From NCBI RefSeq assembly GCF_000744605.1, contig NZ_JQMG01000001.1, forward strand, positions 2,356,001-2,420,000: DNA of 64,000 nucleotides, given 5' to 3'. Below the pieces are notes generated by a model, which saw nothing but the letters and a program-made list of their open reading frames with translations, made no database searches and was not told the origin of the DNA. The position numbers were made by a program, and so were the translations under genes. Positions 55,177-64,000 of the stretch are shown here, piece after piece. The DNA is from Methylotenera sp. L2L1 (GTDB lineage: Bacteria > Pseudomonadota > Gammaproteobacteria > Burkholderiales > Methylophilaceae). Position 1 is the first letter of the stretch. Each line of letters opens with the position of its first letter.

Positions 55177-55365
55177 TCATTTACTTAATAAAATTAAGAG
55201 CAAGCCGCCAACTATGGATATCAAACCAACGAAGCGGAGTTGCCCATCTTTCAATGTCACCATTTTTATAAAGGTTTCTCGCCAGACTTGAGGCATCAGC
55301 AATGGAAGCAAACCCTCAAGTACCAGCATCAACCCTAAAGCAGCTAACAAATAGTCGCTCACCAC
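55177..55365 (-). CDS. DUF2065 (YjeT-like) small membrane protein
   Basis: 62 residues with two hydrophobic segments (YLLAALGLMLVLEGLLPLLM and FVGLISIVGGLLLILLSK), the DUF2065 pattern. Function unknown. It stands between hflC and hisZ as in other betaproteobacteria. The frame opens with two GTG codons; the first has AGCAGGT upstream. It ends 9 bases before the hisZ ATG. Confidence 0.8.
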   Translation of the reverse strand: MVSDYLLAALGLMLVLEGLLPLLMPQVWRETFIKMVTLKDGQLRFVGLISIVGGLLLILLSK

Positions 55366-55371
55366 AACCTG

Positions 55372-56244
55372 CTATTTTCTGTTTGGGCTACGCATGTATT
55401 TAAAGAAATCTGAATTAGGATCCAGCACCATTACGTCACTCTTGCTCTTAAAGCTGTTTTTGTAAGCTTCTTGGCTACGATAAAACGCATAGAACTCTGG
55501 ATTGCGGCTATAAGACTGATTGTAAATTTCACCAGCTTTAGCATCACCCTCACCTTTGGTTTTTTGTGCTTCGCGATAGGCTTCGGCAATAATCACTTCA
55601 CGCTGTTTATCAGCATCTGCACGAATTTTCTCTGAAGCAGCAGCGCCTTCAGAGCGCAGTTGATTAGCTAAACGCTTACGCTCTGCAATCATACGGTCAA
55701 ACACAGACTTACTTATTTCCTCTGCATAATCAACGCGTTTTAATCGTACATCAACCACTGCGATACCCATTTGACGAGCTTCAGCATCAGCCGTTTTACG
55801 TAAGTTATCCATCACGGCACCACGCTCACCAGCAATCACATCACGCACAGTACGTTTACCAAACTCCGTACGTAATACTGCGTTAACCACTTTAGAGAGC
55901 CTATCCTCTGCGGCAGCTTCGCCACCCTCTTTAATGGATACGTAGTATTTTACAGGATCAACAATGCGCCATTTTACAAACGAATCCACCATCATGTATT
56001 TGTTTTCGCTAGTAATAAACTTTGCTGGTTGCTCCCAATCAAGCGTCAAAATACGATTATCAAAGTATTTAAGGTTATCCACGAACGGTACTTTGAAGTA
56101 AAGACCAGGCTCTTTATTGACGGATACGATCTCACCAAGTCTTTGCACAATCACATACTGGGTTTGGTTCACTGTAAATGCAGAGGCTGATAGCAACATC
56201 AACCCAACAATCACCATAATTATTATGTTTTTTGCCTTATTCAT
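55372..56244 (-). CDS. hflC: FtsH protease modulator HflC
   Basis: 290 residues: N-terminal membrane helix (IIIMVIVGLMLLSASAFTVN), then a SPFH/band-7 domain (QYVIVQRLGEIVSVNKEPGL, RTVRDVIAGERGAVMDNLRK, VVDVRLKRVDYAEEISKSVF) and a coiled region. It forms the HflKC cage around FtsH in the inner membrane. It begins 9 bases after hflK. Confidence 0.95.
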   Translation of the reverse strand: MNKAKNIIIMVIVGLMLLSASAFTVNQTQYVIVQRLGEIVSVNKEPGLYFKVPFVDNLKYFDNRILTLDWEQPAKFITSENKYMMVDSFVKWRIVDPVKYYVSIKEGGEAAAEDRLSKVVNAVLRTEFGKRTVRDVIAGERGAVMDNLRKTADAEARQMGIAVVDVRLKRVDYAEEISKSVFDRMIAERKRLANQLRSEGAAASEKIRADADKQREVIIAEAYREAQKTKGEGDAKAGEIYNQSYSRNPEFYAFYRSQEAYKNSFKSKSDVMVLDPNSDFFKYMRSPNRK

Positions 56245-56253
56245 TATTTTTCC

Positions 56254-57459
56254 TTATCTACTTTCTCTATCTCGGCTGCGAAAAGCTTCTCTCGAGCGCT
56301 CTGTAGTAGCTGCTGCTGAATCAAAAGCTGCGCCTGACTCAGTTTGCGGATTTAATGACTGTACGGATTGAGACTGAGGAGCATTAGACGCGCCAGTCGC
56401 ATTGATTAATTTATCCAACGGCAAATACAACAGGCTATTACCAGCCTTTTGATCAACAATCACTTTACTTGTATTAGATAAAATCTGCTCTTGCGCATCT
56501 AAATACAAACGCTGACGTGTCACTTCTGGCGCATTATTGTATTGCGCTAAAATCTGATCAAATCGACTTGCATTACCTCTTGCTTCACTTTCAACTTTCA
56601 ACTTATAACCAGCTGCCTCTGATAACAGACGCGAAGCGGTACCACGTGCTTTCGGAATCACGTCATTAGCGTAGGCCTGGCCTTCATTGATTTGACGTTG
56701 ATTGTCTTGATTGGCACGGTTAACGTCCTCAAAAGCCTCTTGTACTTGCTCAGGAGGCTGAGCACTTTGTAGTGACACACTGATAATCTTTACACCAGTC
56801 TTGTAGCTATCCAATATCACTTGCATGCGCTCAGATGTGTCAACTAAACCTTTTTGCAACAGATCATCCAGTTTATTTTTACCCACAACTTCACGAATCG
56901 CAGACTCAGCGGCAGACATGACAGCAGTATCTGTTGATCGGTTATTGAACAAATAATATTTGGCATTGTTCAAGTTATATTGCACTGCAAATTGCAGATC
57001 AATAATGTTTTCATCTTCGGTTAGCATCAAAGCCTCTTTAGGAAGCTTGGTTTTACCGCCTCCAGAACCTTCTGCACTACTTCTATAGCCAACCTCGAGC
57101 CTACGTACCTGCCCCATATTGACGACCTCTACAGTCTCAATAGGGTAAGGCAAGTGCCAACGCGGGCCAGGCTCAGTCGTTTCATCTAGCGCTTTACCAA
57201 AACGCGTCACCACGCCAGTAGAGCCTTGGTCCACAATGTAGAATCCAGAACCAAGCCAAACAAGTAGTACAAACCCGATAATCGGCACTATTGGCAAATT
57301 AATGTCCCCTGATGACGGACGTTTTGGCTGAGAGTTTGATTGATTACTGCCGTTTTTTCCAAACATCGCATTTATCTTGCGGCTTAGATCACGCATCACT
57401 TCATCAAGGTCAGGTGGCCCTTCATTATTTTGCTGTCTCCAGCCAGGGAATTTAATCAT
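56254..57459 (-). CDS. hflK: FtsH protease modulator HflK
   Basis: 401 residues. A cytoplasmic N-terminus beginning with the PGW motif (MIKFPGWRQQNNEGPPDLDE), one membrane helix (about 58-78, PIVPIIGFVLLVWLGSGFYI), a band-7 domain (GSTGVVTRFGKALDETTEPG, then HLPYPIETVEVVN) and a C-terminal Gln/Ala/Ser-rich tail. Partner of HflC. The operon position is typical, 124 bases after hflX. Confidence 0.95.
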   Translation of the reverse strand: MIKFPGWRQQNNEGPPDLDEVMRDLSRKINAMFGKNGSNQSNSQPKRPSSGDINLPIVPIIGFVLLVWLGSGFYIVDQGSTGVVTRFGKALDETTEPGPRWHLPYPIETVEVVNMGQVRRLEVGYRSSAEGSGGGKTKLPKEALMLTEDENIIDLQFAVQYNLNNAKYYLFNNRSTDTAVMSAAESAIREVVGKNKLDDLLQKGLVDTSERMQVILDSYKTGVKIISVSLQSAQPPEQVQEAFEDVNRANQDNQRQINEGQAYANDVIPKARGTASRLLSEAAGYKLKVESEARGNASRFDQILAQYNNAPEVTRQRLYLDAQEQILSNTSKVIVDQKAGNSLLYLPLDKLINATGASNAPQSQSVQSLNPQTESGAAFDSAAATTERSREAFRSRDRESR

Positions 57460-57583
57460 TCATCACTCCAACACTAAAAATTGAATTACTTTAAAATCTG
57501 GGTTTAAGTTTAAAATCTAATTCAAACAATTTGCTAATCAACATCAGCACATCAAACTTTATACTTCACAATTTACTTAACAC

Positions 57584-58720
57584 TTAAACAAAGGCACTTT
57601 CTTCAGTACTTTGCTTTTGTAAGTACTGATAATGTTCTGCCATCGCCAACCTCAAAAACTCAAGCCCCTCACCTGTTTTTGCCGAAACATGTAAGCTCGT
57701 AATTCTACCATACTCATCACGGTCGACAGCAGGCTCCAAACCCACGCGGTCTATTTGGTTATACACTAGAATCTGCAGTACATCAGAAGCACCGATTTCA
57801 TGTAACACCTTATTCACTTGTGTAATCTGCTCATCCCGATTGGTGCTAGCCGTATCTACAATATGTAATAGTAAATCAGCCTGTACAGCCTCTTCTAAAG
57901 TAGCGCCAAACGCCTCCACCAATGCATGCGGTAAATGCTTAATAAAGCCAACCGTATCTGAAAGTACAACCGACCCGCAACCTGCAATATAAATCTTATG
58001 CGTGGTTGTGTCTAAGGTTGCAAACAGCTGATCTGCGGCATAGAGATTGGCCTTAGTCAGCCGATTAAAAATGGTAGATTTTCCCGCATTGGTGTAACCC
58101 ACCAACGACACAGTCATCACATTAGAACGCTTACGTGCTCTACGCTGCATACCGCGCTGCGCTTTTAATTTAAGCAACTTCTCTCGTAACTGTTTAACGC
58201 GCACACGTAACATACGACGGTCCAGCTCTAACTGAGTTTCACCAGGGCCGCCACGAACACCGATACCACCTTTTTGGCGCTCCAAGTGAGTCCAGCCACG
58301 TACTAAGCGCGTGGAAAGATGCTCGAGCTGAGCAAGCTCAACTTGTAATTTACCCTCGTGCGTCTGTGCTCTCTGGCTAAATATGTCTAGAATTAAGCCA
58401 GTTCGATCCACGACACGCGCCTGTAGCAGGCGCTCCAGGTTGCGCTGTTGTGATGGTGTTAAATCATGATTAAAGACAGCAATATTGGATTCAGTTGCCC
58501 GCATCATCTGCGACAACTCATCAGCCTTACCACTGCCAATAAACAACTTAGCATCAGGCGCAGACCTTTTCCCCTCTACTTTACCAAGCACAGCAAGCCC
58601 TGCACTTAAGCTCAATTGACGAAGCTCTTCTAAACTTTCTTCGTAATCATTTTCGCCAAAATCAACACTTACCAATATGGCAGCTTCGCCACCGCTTGGT
58701 CTATCAAATAAATCTTTCAA
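57584..58720 (-). CDS. hflX: Ribosome-splitting GTPase HflX
   Basis: 378 residues: N-terminal HflX domain (AAILVSVDFGENDYEESLEE, VFNHDLTPSQQRNLERLLQA), linker helices (GGPGETQLELDRRMLRVRVK), then a GTPase domain with G1 GYTNAGKSTIFNRLTKANLY, G3 LSDTVGFIKHLPHALVEAF and G4 YNQIDRVG. It rescues stalled ribosomes. The frame starts with TTG 3 bases after the hfq stop. No ATG precedes the conserved FDRPSGGE, so TTG with coupling from hfq is likely. Confidence 0.94.
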   Translation of the reverse strand: MKDLFDRPSGGEAAILVSVDFGENDYEESLEELRQLSLSAGLAVLGKVEGKRSAPDAKLFIGSGKADELSQMMRATESNIAVFNHDLTPSQQRNLERLLQARVVDRTGLILDIFSQRAQTHEGKLQVELAQLEHLSTRLVRGWTHLERQKGGIGVRGGPGETQLELDRRMLRVRVKQLREKLLKLKAQRGMQRRARKRSNVMTVSLVGYTNAGKSTIFNRLTKANLYAADQLFATLDTTTHKIYIAGCGSVVLSDTVGFIKHLPHALVEAFGATLEEAVQADLLLHIVDTASTNRDEQITQVNKVLHEIGASDVLQILVYNQIDRVGLEPAVDRDEYGRITSLHVSAKTGEGLEFLRLAMAEHYQYLQKQSTEESAFV

Positions 58721-58723
58721 CGC

Positions 58724-58960
58724 TTAATCATCACCTTCAGACAAACTAATATTGACTGCACGCGCAGGTACAATCGTCGAAATCGCATGCTTATAGACCA
58801 TTTGTGTCACAGTATTCTTAAGCAAAATAACATATTGGTCAAACGAATCGACTTGACCTTGCAACTTGATACCATTCACGAGATAGATAGATACTGCTAC
58901 ATGCTCTTTGCGCAGTGCGTTGAGAAATGGGTCTTGTAACATTTGCCCTTTTTGATTCAT
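58724..58960 (-). CDS. hfq: RNA chaperone Hfq
   Basis: 78 residues: [20 protein letters not shown], then [20 protein letters not shown] and the Sm2 motif [14 protein letters not shown]. The distal, proximal and rim-site residues look conserved. The C-terminal tail is short (about 10 residues), as in other betaproteobacteria. It lies between gltX and hflX. Confidence 0.96.
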   Translation of the reverse strand: MNQKGQMLQDPFLNALRKEHVAVSIYLVNGIKLQGQVDSFDQYVILLKNTVTQMVYKHAISTIVPARAVNISLSEGDD

Positions 58961-59027
58961 GATGTCTCCTATTGTTTGGAGTTAAATAAAATTTACCACT
59001 AATGGCCATTATTAAGACCATATACAA

Positions 59028-59050
59028 ATATCTTACTCTCGTTAAGATAT
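59028..59050. repeat. 8-bp inverted repeat in the gltX-hfq gap
   Basis: ATATCTTA (59028-59035) and TAAGATAT (59043-59050) around a 7-base loop. It lies 68 bases upstream of the hfq ATG and 36 bases downstream of gltX. It might be a weak terminator, an operator or a leader hairpin; AT-rich and unassigned. Confidence 0.35.
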
Positions 59051-59085
59051 AGAACAACCAAATTCGTTCTTTAATTTAATTAAAT

Positions 59086-60480
59086 TTAAAATTTAGCGTC
59101 TTTAATTCGCACCATTACTTCATCCCTACCAAGTAAAAACATCACCTGATCAATACTTGGTGACTGCGCGATACCGGTTAACATCACACGTAAAGGCATT
59201 GCTACTTTTGGAAATTTTAACTGAAACTCAGTCACTACATCATTCAACACATGATGAATGGCCTCAGCCTGCCATTCAACCGCAGCCAGTGCCTCCGCAA
59301 GCTTCTGCATGGCTGGTTTAATTTCTGCTGTTAAATGCTTCTCTGCAGCCGCTTGGTCAACCAATGGTTTCTGATAAAAGTAGGCGATACTATTGGCTAA
59401 CTCGTTCAAGGTGTGCGCGCGCTCTTTGTACAGATCAATCACTGCTGCCAGATTAGGGGTTGCCGTGACTTGCACGTCTAGCTTAGCAAGACGCTTAGTC
59501 ACATCACTCACTAGGTAATCAGAACTTGCCTGTTTAATATAGTGCGCATTGAGCCATCTAAGCTTTTCAGTATTAAATTGTGCAGCAGATGGTGTGATGT
59601 GGTCTAAATCAAACCACTCACAAAACTGTTGCGTACTAAAAATCTCTTCATCGCCATGACTCCAGCCTAAGCGCGCTAAATAGTTAAGCACAGCTTCCGG
59701 CAAGTAGCCTTCATCGTCGTACTGCATCACACTAACAGCACCATGACGCTTGGACAACTTCTGACCGTCATCACCTAAAATCATTGATAAATGTGCATAT
59801 TGCGGAATCGTGGCATCAAGTGCTTTAAGCATATTGATTTGACGTGGCGTATTATTGACATGATCGTCACCGCGAATCACTTGTGTAATTCCCATCTCCC
59901 AATCATCTACCACAACACAGAAGTTATAAGTAGGCGTACCATCAGCGCGTGCAATGATCAAATCATCCAGCTCTTGGTTGGCGATGCTAATCTCACCCTT
60001 CACCAAATCATTCCATACCACATGGCCGTCTTTCGGGTTCTTAAAGCGAATGACAGGCGGAACATCTTGCGGAGGTGCAGGCAACACCTTGCCCTCTTCC
60101 GGACGCCAGCGACCATCATAGCGTGGTTTAACACCTTGCTGCATTTGTAACTCACGCAGGGCATCCAACTCGTCTTTACTACAATAACAATAGTACGCAC
60201 TGCCTTCATCCAGCATTTTTTGAATCACTTCTTTATAGCGATCCATGCGTTGCATTTGATAAAAAGGACCTTCGTTGTAGTCCAAACCCAACCATTGCAT
60301 ACCATCAAGAATTGCTTGCACAGCTTCAGGTGTACTACGGGCGACATCGGTATCTTCAATACGCAGAATAAAGTCACCTTGATGCTTTTTAGCAAAAGCC
60401 CATGAAAACAGAGCGGTACGTGCACCACCGATATGAAGAAAACCTGTTGGACTAGGAGCGAAACGTGTACGAACTGTCAT
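59086..60480 (-). CDS. gltX: Glutamyl-tRNA synthetase
   Basis: 464 residues of class I synthetase. The HIGH-type motif is in [20 protein letters not shown], the KMSKS-type motif is [18 protein letters not shown], and the GluRS-specific [20 protein letters not shown] and [11 protein letters not shown] segments are present. A zinc-type Cys cluster ([13 protein letters not shown]) is partly present. Whether it is discriminating was not assessed. Confidence 0.96.
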   Translation of the reverse strand: MTVRTRFAPSPTGFLHIGGARTALFSWAFAKKHQGDFILRIEDTDVARSTPEAVQAILDGMQWLGLDYNEGPFYQMQRMDRYKEVIQKMLDEGSAYYCYCSKDELDALRELQMQQGVKPRYDGRWRPEEGKVLPAPPQDVPPVIRFKNPKDGHVVWNDLVKGEISIANQELDDLIIARADGTPTYNFCVVVDDWEMGITQVIRGDDHVNNTPRQINMLKALDATIPQYAHLSMILGDDGQKLSKRHGAVSVMQYDDEGYLPEAVLNYLARLGWSHGDEEIFSTQQFCEWFDLDHITPSAAQFNTEKLRWLNAHYIKQASSDYLVSDVTKRLAKLDVQVTATPNLAAVIDLYKERAHTLNELANSIAYFYQKPLVDQAAAEKHLTAEIKPAMQKLAEALAAVEWQAEAIHHVLNDVVTEFQLKFPKVAMPLRVMLTGIAQSPSIDQVMFLLGRDEVMVRIKDAKF

Positions 60481-60642
60481 AAGTGTTGATTTTTTACTAT
60501 CTATATTGTTAGAACGTCATTTTATCATGGTCGCACGGAGTCTAAAAAATTAAAAACAGATTAATGTTTCAATCTATCCAAGCGCGACCAAACAATATTA
60601 GATCAATCAAAGCGCTAAATACTCTGCCAATAAAAAACCATG

Positions 60643-60657
60643 TGGCATACTACTTGC
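60643..60657 (+). promoter_or_regulatory. Sigma-54 (RpoN) promoter before the PilZ-like gene
   Basis: TGGCATACTACTTGC keeps the invariant GG (60644-60645) and GC (60656-60657) with exactly 10 bases between, and matches TGGCA...TTGC of the consensus TGGCACG-N4-TTGC. A T-run follows. The start point would be near 60668, about 26 bases before the ATG at 60695. It implies an enhancer-binding activator, possibly the flagellar master regulator, which is outside the window. Confidence 0.72.
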
Positions 60658-60694
60658 TTTTATTACTACACCTAGTGAAAGAATGTAGTTAAAA

Positions 60695-62398
60695 ATGGCT
60701 TTTCTCCAAAACTTGTTCAAGAATACATCCCGACCTAAGATGAAAACATCGATGGATTGGATGAGTCAAATCAAAGGCATGGATGACATCTCTGCCATTG
60801 AGTTTGCGACTGCAAAATTAGGCGATGACTTCAAAGCGAACGCATTTAACAACCCTGCTAACTTAGAAGCATTATTCACTATAGACGAAAACACACACAT
60901 CATTGTCGAAACAATCACAACCCATTTCATTCATATCGAACATATCAGCGTTGAGCTGGAAGAACGGGTATCAAATGCTGTGTTTTTTTATCACCGCCAG
61001 CTATTCTTAATTTACTTCTCGTTAATTGACCATTTTTATGATCAATACCAAAAGCACATCCATATTTTCCTAGCACGTGCGCTTAGAAATTCAACGCAAA
61101 TGATTAAATGGCGTTATTACAATTATCAAAGTGCACCAGCCAATGTATGGCTACAAATATCTCAACTTTACTTGCTGGCTGAAAATCTATCGCTTTTAAA
61201 CGCAAAAATCCAACCCTACGCAGACCTTGAGCCTATCTCACTATCTAATGCATATATACAAGTATGCATGCTGGGGACACTGGAGAGCCTTAGCCTAAAA
61301 TGTGAACAAATTGAATTGGTTTGTAAAATGCTGGCGATTTGGACATCAAAAACCACTGTAGATAAAAAATTTGATGAACAGCAACATTTGTTCTATGTGG
61401 ATACCACTAGTAACAAACCCGCTAAGCGTATTCGCACTTTCAAACCGGCTAGTACTTATCGTTACTGGGATTTTGATACTGTCATTTCCAAAATAGAACT
61501 TTGCATGTCTCTTATCGAATTCAATATCTCACCTAAACAGCCGTTCATGAAAGAACTGGTTTCCCATAAAGATGCCTTCAACACATTTGAAATATTGAAT
61601 ACTGAGTGGTCACGTGTTGATTACAACCGCCAGCGCCGAACAGAAGACCGCAATCGAGCTGCATCTAGTGCAACAACTACTTTTGGTTTTAAAGAGGTTT
61701 GCGAACAACTCAAACAAGTTGAGAATATCAAGATGCAACGTGGTGAGCGTGGTTATCTAGGTGAAAAGTCATTTGAAGAACGATTAGCATCTCACAACAT
61801 CAATCGCAACGAACCCAATATCATTCACATGGACTTAAGTACTGTTCACTCAAGTATCATAGATCAATCCAATAAGGGCTTAGGTTTACATGTCAGCAAA
61901 CACGCTCACGAAGTGAATTTGGGTATGCTAATCGGCATTTCTACCAAAGAACTCAGAAACAATACCAAGCTTGGCATCATCAAGAACATCAGACCTATTG
62001 CCAACGGTGAGTTACATCTAGGCGTTGAGCTACTTAGCAATATCGGTTTTTACTCACAAGGTGAGAACATGAGCCTAATAACACCTAAAGTCGCAGTCTC
62101 TATAGGGGACCCCGGGGCCAAAGACAACTATTTCGCTAATACAGTGTTTGCTAACACAACCAGCTTTTTAGATAGTAGCTTTGGCACCGACCCGAGCAAC
62201 TTCACCTGTATTTTCTTACCTAAGGAACAATCACTGTCGAAACAAGAGACGCTGCTTATTCCTAAGCTCCAATACAACAAGAATGATATTTTCAAAGTAC
62301 AAATACTTGGTGAAGAGATACTTTTAAGATTCACCAAGTCTTTTGAACGTCATGGCAACTGGGTACGCGTCACATTTACCACCGACATCAGCAAATAA
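60695..62398 (+). CDS. Large uncharacterised protein with C-terminal PilZ-like motif
   Basis: 567 residues, family not recognised. No signal peptide or clear membrane helix. About 1-360 is mostly helical (FYHRQLFLIYFSLIDHFYDQ). In the C-terminal third there is a beta-rich section with DQSNKGLGL (D390, S392, G395), the (D/N)xSxxG part of PilZ c-di-GMP-binding domains, followed by VNLGMLIGIS and LGIIKNIRPI. A clear RxxxR partner motif was not seen, so c-di-GMP binding is unproven. The sigma-54 promoter and the HD-GYP gene in the window suggest a link to motility or surface behaviour. It is convergent with the efflux genes. Confidence 0.75.
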   Translation: MAFLQNLFKNTSRPKMKTSMDWMSQIKGMDDISAIEFATAKLGDDFKANAFNNPANLEALFTIDENTHIIVETITTHFIHIEHISVELEERVSNAVFFYHRQLFLIYFSLIDHFYDQYQKHIHIFLARALRNSTQMIKWRYYNYQSAPANVWLQISQLYLLAENLSLLNAKIQPYADLEPISLSNAYIQVCMLGTLESLSLKCEQIELVCKMLAIWTSKTTVDKKFDEQQHLFYVDTTSNKPAKRIRTFKPASTYRYWDFDTVISKIELCMSLIEFNISPKQPFMKELVSHKDAFNTFEILNTEWSRVDYNRQRRTEDRNRAASSATTTFGFKEVCEQLKQVENIKMQRGERGYLGEKSFEERLASHNINRNEPNIIHMDLSTVHSSIIDQSNKGLGLHVSKHAHEVNLGMLIGISTKELRNNTKLGIIKNIRPIANGELHLGVELLSNIGFYSQGENMSLITPKVAVSIGDPGAKDNYFANTVFANTTSFLDSSFGTDPSNFTCIFLPKEQSLSKQETLLIPKLQYNKNDIFKVQILGEEILLRFTKSFERHGNWVRVTFTTDISK

Positions 62399-62418
62399 TC
62401 AAAGTACCGTCTTCGTCA

Positions 62419-63861
62419 TTACTGAGTTTCTGTGGGTTGCCACCCACCACCTAACACTTTAAACAACTCGACCGACGCACTCAACCTTGCTTGACGTGCT
62501 TGGACAAAAGCCAAACTCGCTTCATTATAAGTACGCTGTGCATCCAACACTTCAATATAGGCAGAGTAACCTGACTGATATCTATTTTCTGATAAAGCCA
62601 GCATTTTCTTTGCAGAATCCTGGCTAGTCTGTAAAGACTGCTCACGTTCTGTTTGTTGGCGCAAATTGATTAATGCATCATTCACTTCAGTAAAAGCGGT
62701 TTGAATCGTGCGCTCGTAAGTAGCCAGTGTTTTCTTCTGCTTGGCTGCTTCTTGGTCGACCCTAGCATTCAATCTTCCACCATTAAAAATTGGCAAGTTC
62801 AAGCTAAGCCCACCAGTCCAAATACGCGCTGCTGACTTCAACACATCCTGCAACTCAAGACTTTCTCCACCCCAACTCGCAGTGAGCGAAATACTTGGAT
62901 ACAAGGCCGCCTTCGCTACAGCGATATTGGCATTTGCTGCCACCATTTGCGCTTCAGCCTGACGCACATCAGGGCGAGACTCCAGCAAACTAGAAGGCAA
63001 GCCTAAAGGCGGAACTGGTGGTATCGGCAAGGCCATTACATCAGCTTGAGCCTGCCCTAATCCACGCACTGCCAAATCCATATCACCAGTTAATAATGCT
63101 AACTGGTTCAGACTCAATGCTTGCAATCGTTTTAAGTCTGAAAGCTGTGCACGTAAATTAGCACTGGCCACCTCAGCCTGATAAACATCTAGAGCTGAAA
63201 CGATTCCGCCTTCTAAACGGCGTTTCGTTAATGCTAGACTTTCATCGCGACTGACTAAATTTTGCTCCGCAATCTGAATTTGTTTTTGCAAACTACGTAA
63301 GGCCAAATACTGATTTGCTACCAAGCCAGTTAGCGACAGTGCAACAGTATCTTTGGCATATCGACTAGACAAAGCAGACGCTCTAGCGGACTCTTTAGTT
63401 CGACTTAACTTCCCCCAAAAGTCCAGCTCAAAATTAGTACCGAATTTAAAGTTGTAGCTCTCACGGGGATTATCACCAAACACAGGAAATGCACCTGCCT
63501 CAGTTACTCGTGAGCGTGTGCCCCCAGCATCTAAAGCAACTGTAGGAAACAGTAAAGTACCTGCTTCTTTCATCACAGCATCCGCTTGTTCAATATTAGC
63601 GACAGCCACTTTAATATCAGTATTATGCTTTAATGCACTGGCGATTAAAGTATTCAGCGTTTCATCTTGATATAAAGTCCACCAATCCTTAGCAATTTGA
63701 TTCTGTGCCGCATCTTGGCTCATCTCAACATAGCGATCTGGGGTATCGACTTTTGGCCTTAGGTAATCAGGCCACACTAAAGATTGGCAACCAGACAACA
63801 CCAGGCTGCCAACCAAATAAAAAGCAGGTCTAATTAAAAAGTTATTTTTTTTCTGTTTCAT
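62419..63861 (-). CDS. Outer-membrane efflux lipoprotein (NodT/OprM family, TolC-like)
   Basis: 480 residues. Lipoprotein signal with lipobox LVLSGC near residue 25, then the two repeated coiled-barrel halves of the family (LASALSSRYAKDTVALSLTG-type helix, QAEVASANLRAQLSDLKRLQ, SSLLESRPDVRQAEAQMVAA, SLNLPIFNGGRLNARVDQEA, ENRYQSGYSAYIEVLDAQRT). It is the exit duct of a tripartite RND pump. The ATG overlaps the permease stop (ATGA). Confidence 0.93.
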   Translation of the reverse strand: MKQKKNNFLIRPAFYLVGSLVLSGCQSLVWPDYLRPKVDTPDRYVEMSQDAAQNQIAKDWWTLYQDETLNTLIASALKHNTDIKVAVANIEQADAVMKEAGTLLFPTVALDAGGTRSRVTEAGAFPVFGDNPRESYNFKFGTNFELDFWGKLSRTKESARASALSSRYAKDTVALSLTGLVANQYLALRSLQKQIQIAEQNLVSRDESLALTKRRLEGGIVSALDVYQAEVASANLRAQLSDLKRLQALSLNQLALLTGDMDLAVRGLGQAQADVMALPIPPVPPLGLPSSLLESRPDVRQAEAQMVAANANIAVAKAALYPSISLTASWGGESLELQDVLKSAARIWTGGLSLNLPIFNGGRLNARVDQEAAKQKKTLATYERTIQTAFTEVNDALINLRQQTEREQSLQTSQDSAKKMLALSENRYQSGYSAYIEVLDAQRTYNEASLAFVQARQARLSASVELFKVLGGGWQPTETQ

Positions 63862-64000
63862 ACAGCACCTTTATTTTCGGTCTCTACTGAAGTCACAACC
63901 ACTGGCTCATCGTCAGGTACTTCATGGTGTTTTCTGTGTACGTTTTTATTACTTAACCACGTAAAGAACAATGGAATAAAAATCGTGGCTACAAATGTCG
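63858..64000 (-). CDS. RND efflux transporter permease, C-terminal fragment
   Basis: The last 47 codons of a minus-strand frame that enters from outside the window: TFVATIFIPLFFTWLSNKNV, a final membrane helix typical of AcrB/MexB permeases, then a charged tail ending ETENKGAV. The stop overlaps the start of the outer-membrane component, the usual permease-outer-membrane gene order. Nothing can be said about substrates. Confidence 0.8.
   Translation of the reverse strand, partial: TFVATIFIPLFFTWLSNKNVHRKHHEVPDDEPVVVTSVETENKGAV

Noticed and set aside
1-64000. CRISPR arrays, tRNA or rRNA genes, prophage or toxin-antitoxin pairs
   Set aside because: No regularly spaced repeats, no cloverleaf or rRNA segments, and no matching gene families were found on either strand.

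Overview
The window looks like chromosome from an AT-leaning, polar-flagellate methylotrophic betaproteobacterium, most likely Methylophilaceae (Methylotenera-like). The reasons are a betaproteobacterial flagellar cluster, the ffs-dnaX-ybaB-recR and gltX-hfq-hflX-hflK-hflC-DUF2065-hisZ-purA orders, and a block of archaeal-type genes tied to tetrahydromethanopterin (H4MPT) cofactor synthesis. The genus is an inference from gene content; no 16S or other marker was compared.

Layout. (1) 1-4133, plus strand: end of flgI, then flgJ, flgK and flgL, with a sigma-28-type promoter before flgK. (2) 4278-15497, minus strand: fliFGHIJKLMNOPQR, the MS-ring, export-gate and C-ring genes. (3) 15701-21313: fliE (plus), then on the minus strand an FlhB-C-terminal-like gene, a second FliK-like gene, fliT, fliS, fliD, flaG and fliC. 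Two sigma-28-like promoters lie in tandem before fliC. (4) 21661-38194, minus strand: eleven genes without large gaps that read toward fliC. I interpret them as a flagellin or surface glycan modification island. It has two TPR/GT41 (OGT/SPINDLY-type) transferases, one of them a 1574-residue fusion with two extra GT2-like domains. It also has a dTDP-3-amino-3,6-dideoxyhexose pair (FdtA/FdtB), an FkbM methyltransferase, a radical-SAM/SPASM protein overlapping a relative that lacks the radical-SAM cysteines, an Fe-type alcohol dehydrogenase, a Gfo/Idh/MocA oxidoreductase, an ATP-grasp enzyme and a methyltransferase-TPR fusion. (5) 38397-41972: a NarL-type response regulator, its PAS-containing histidine kinase, and a divergent REC-HD-GYP protein. 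(6) 42081-47767: SRP RNA, dnaX, ybaB and recR (plus), then gph, ubiG and a TRZ/ATZ amidohydrolase (minus). (7) 47828-52427, minus: an OmpA-family porin and four H4MPT-associated genes. (8) 52601-60480, minus: purA, hisZ, DUF2065, hflC, hflK, hflX, hfq, gltX. (9) 60695-62398, plus: a large uncharacterised protein with a PilZ-like motif behind a near-consensus sigma-54 promoter. (10) 62419-64000, minus: outer-membrane efflux lipoprotein and the end of an RND permease.

How it fits together. Regions 1-3 build the export gate, C-ring, hook-filament junctions, cap and filament. Region 4 probably makes and attaches an unusual amino-sugar glycan, most simply to the short flagellin encoded next to it. 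The signal-transduction genes and the PilZ-like gene suggest further motility control, partly through c-di-GMP and sigma-54. The rest is housekeeping and one-carbon cofactor synthesis.

The candidate for an undescribed system is the island, above all the radical-SAM gene and its cysteine-less partner together with the triple-transferase fusion. I saw no tRNA, rRNA, CRISPR array, transposase, integrase or attachment site. The only gene-free stretch over 300 bases is 21314-21660, which holds the fliC leader and its two candidate promoters.
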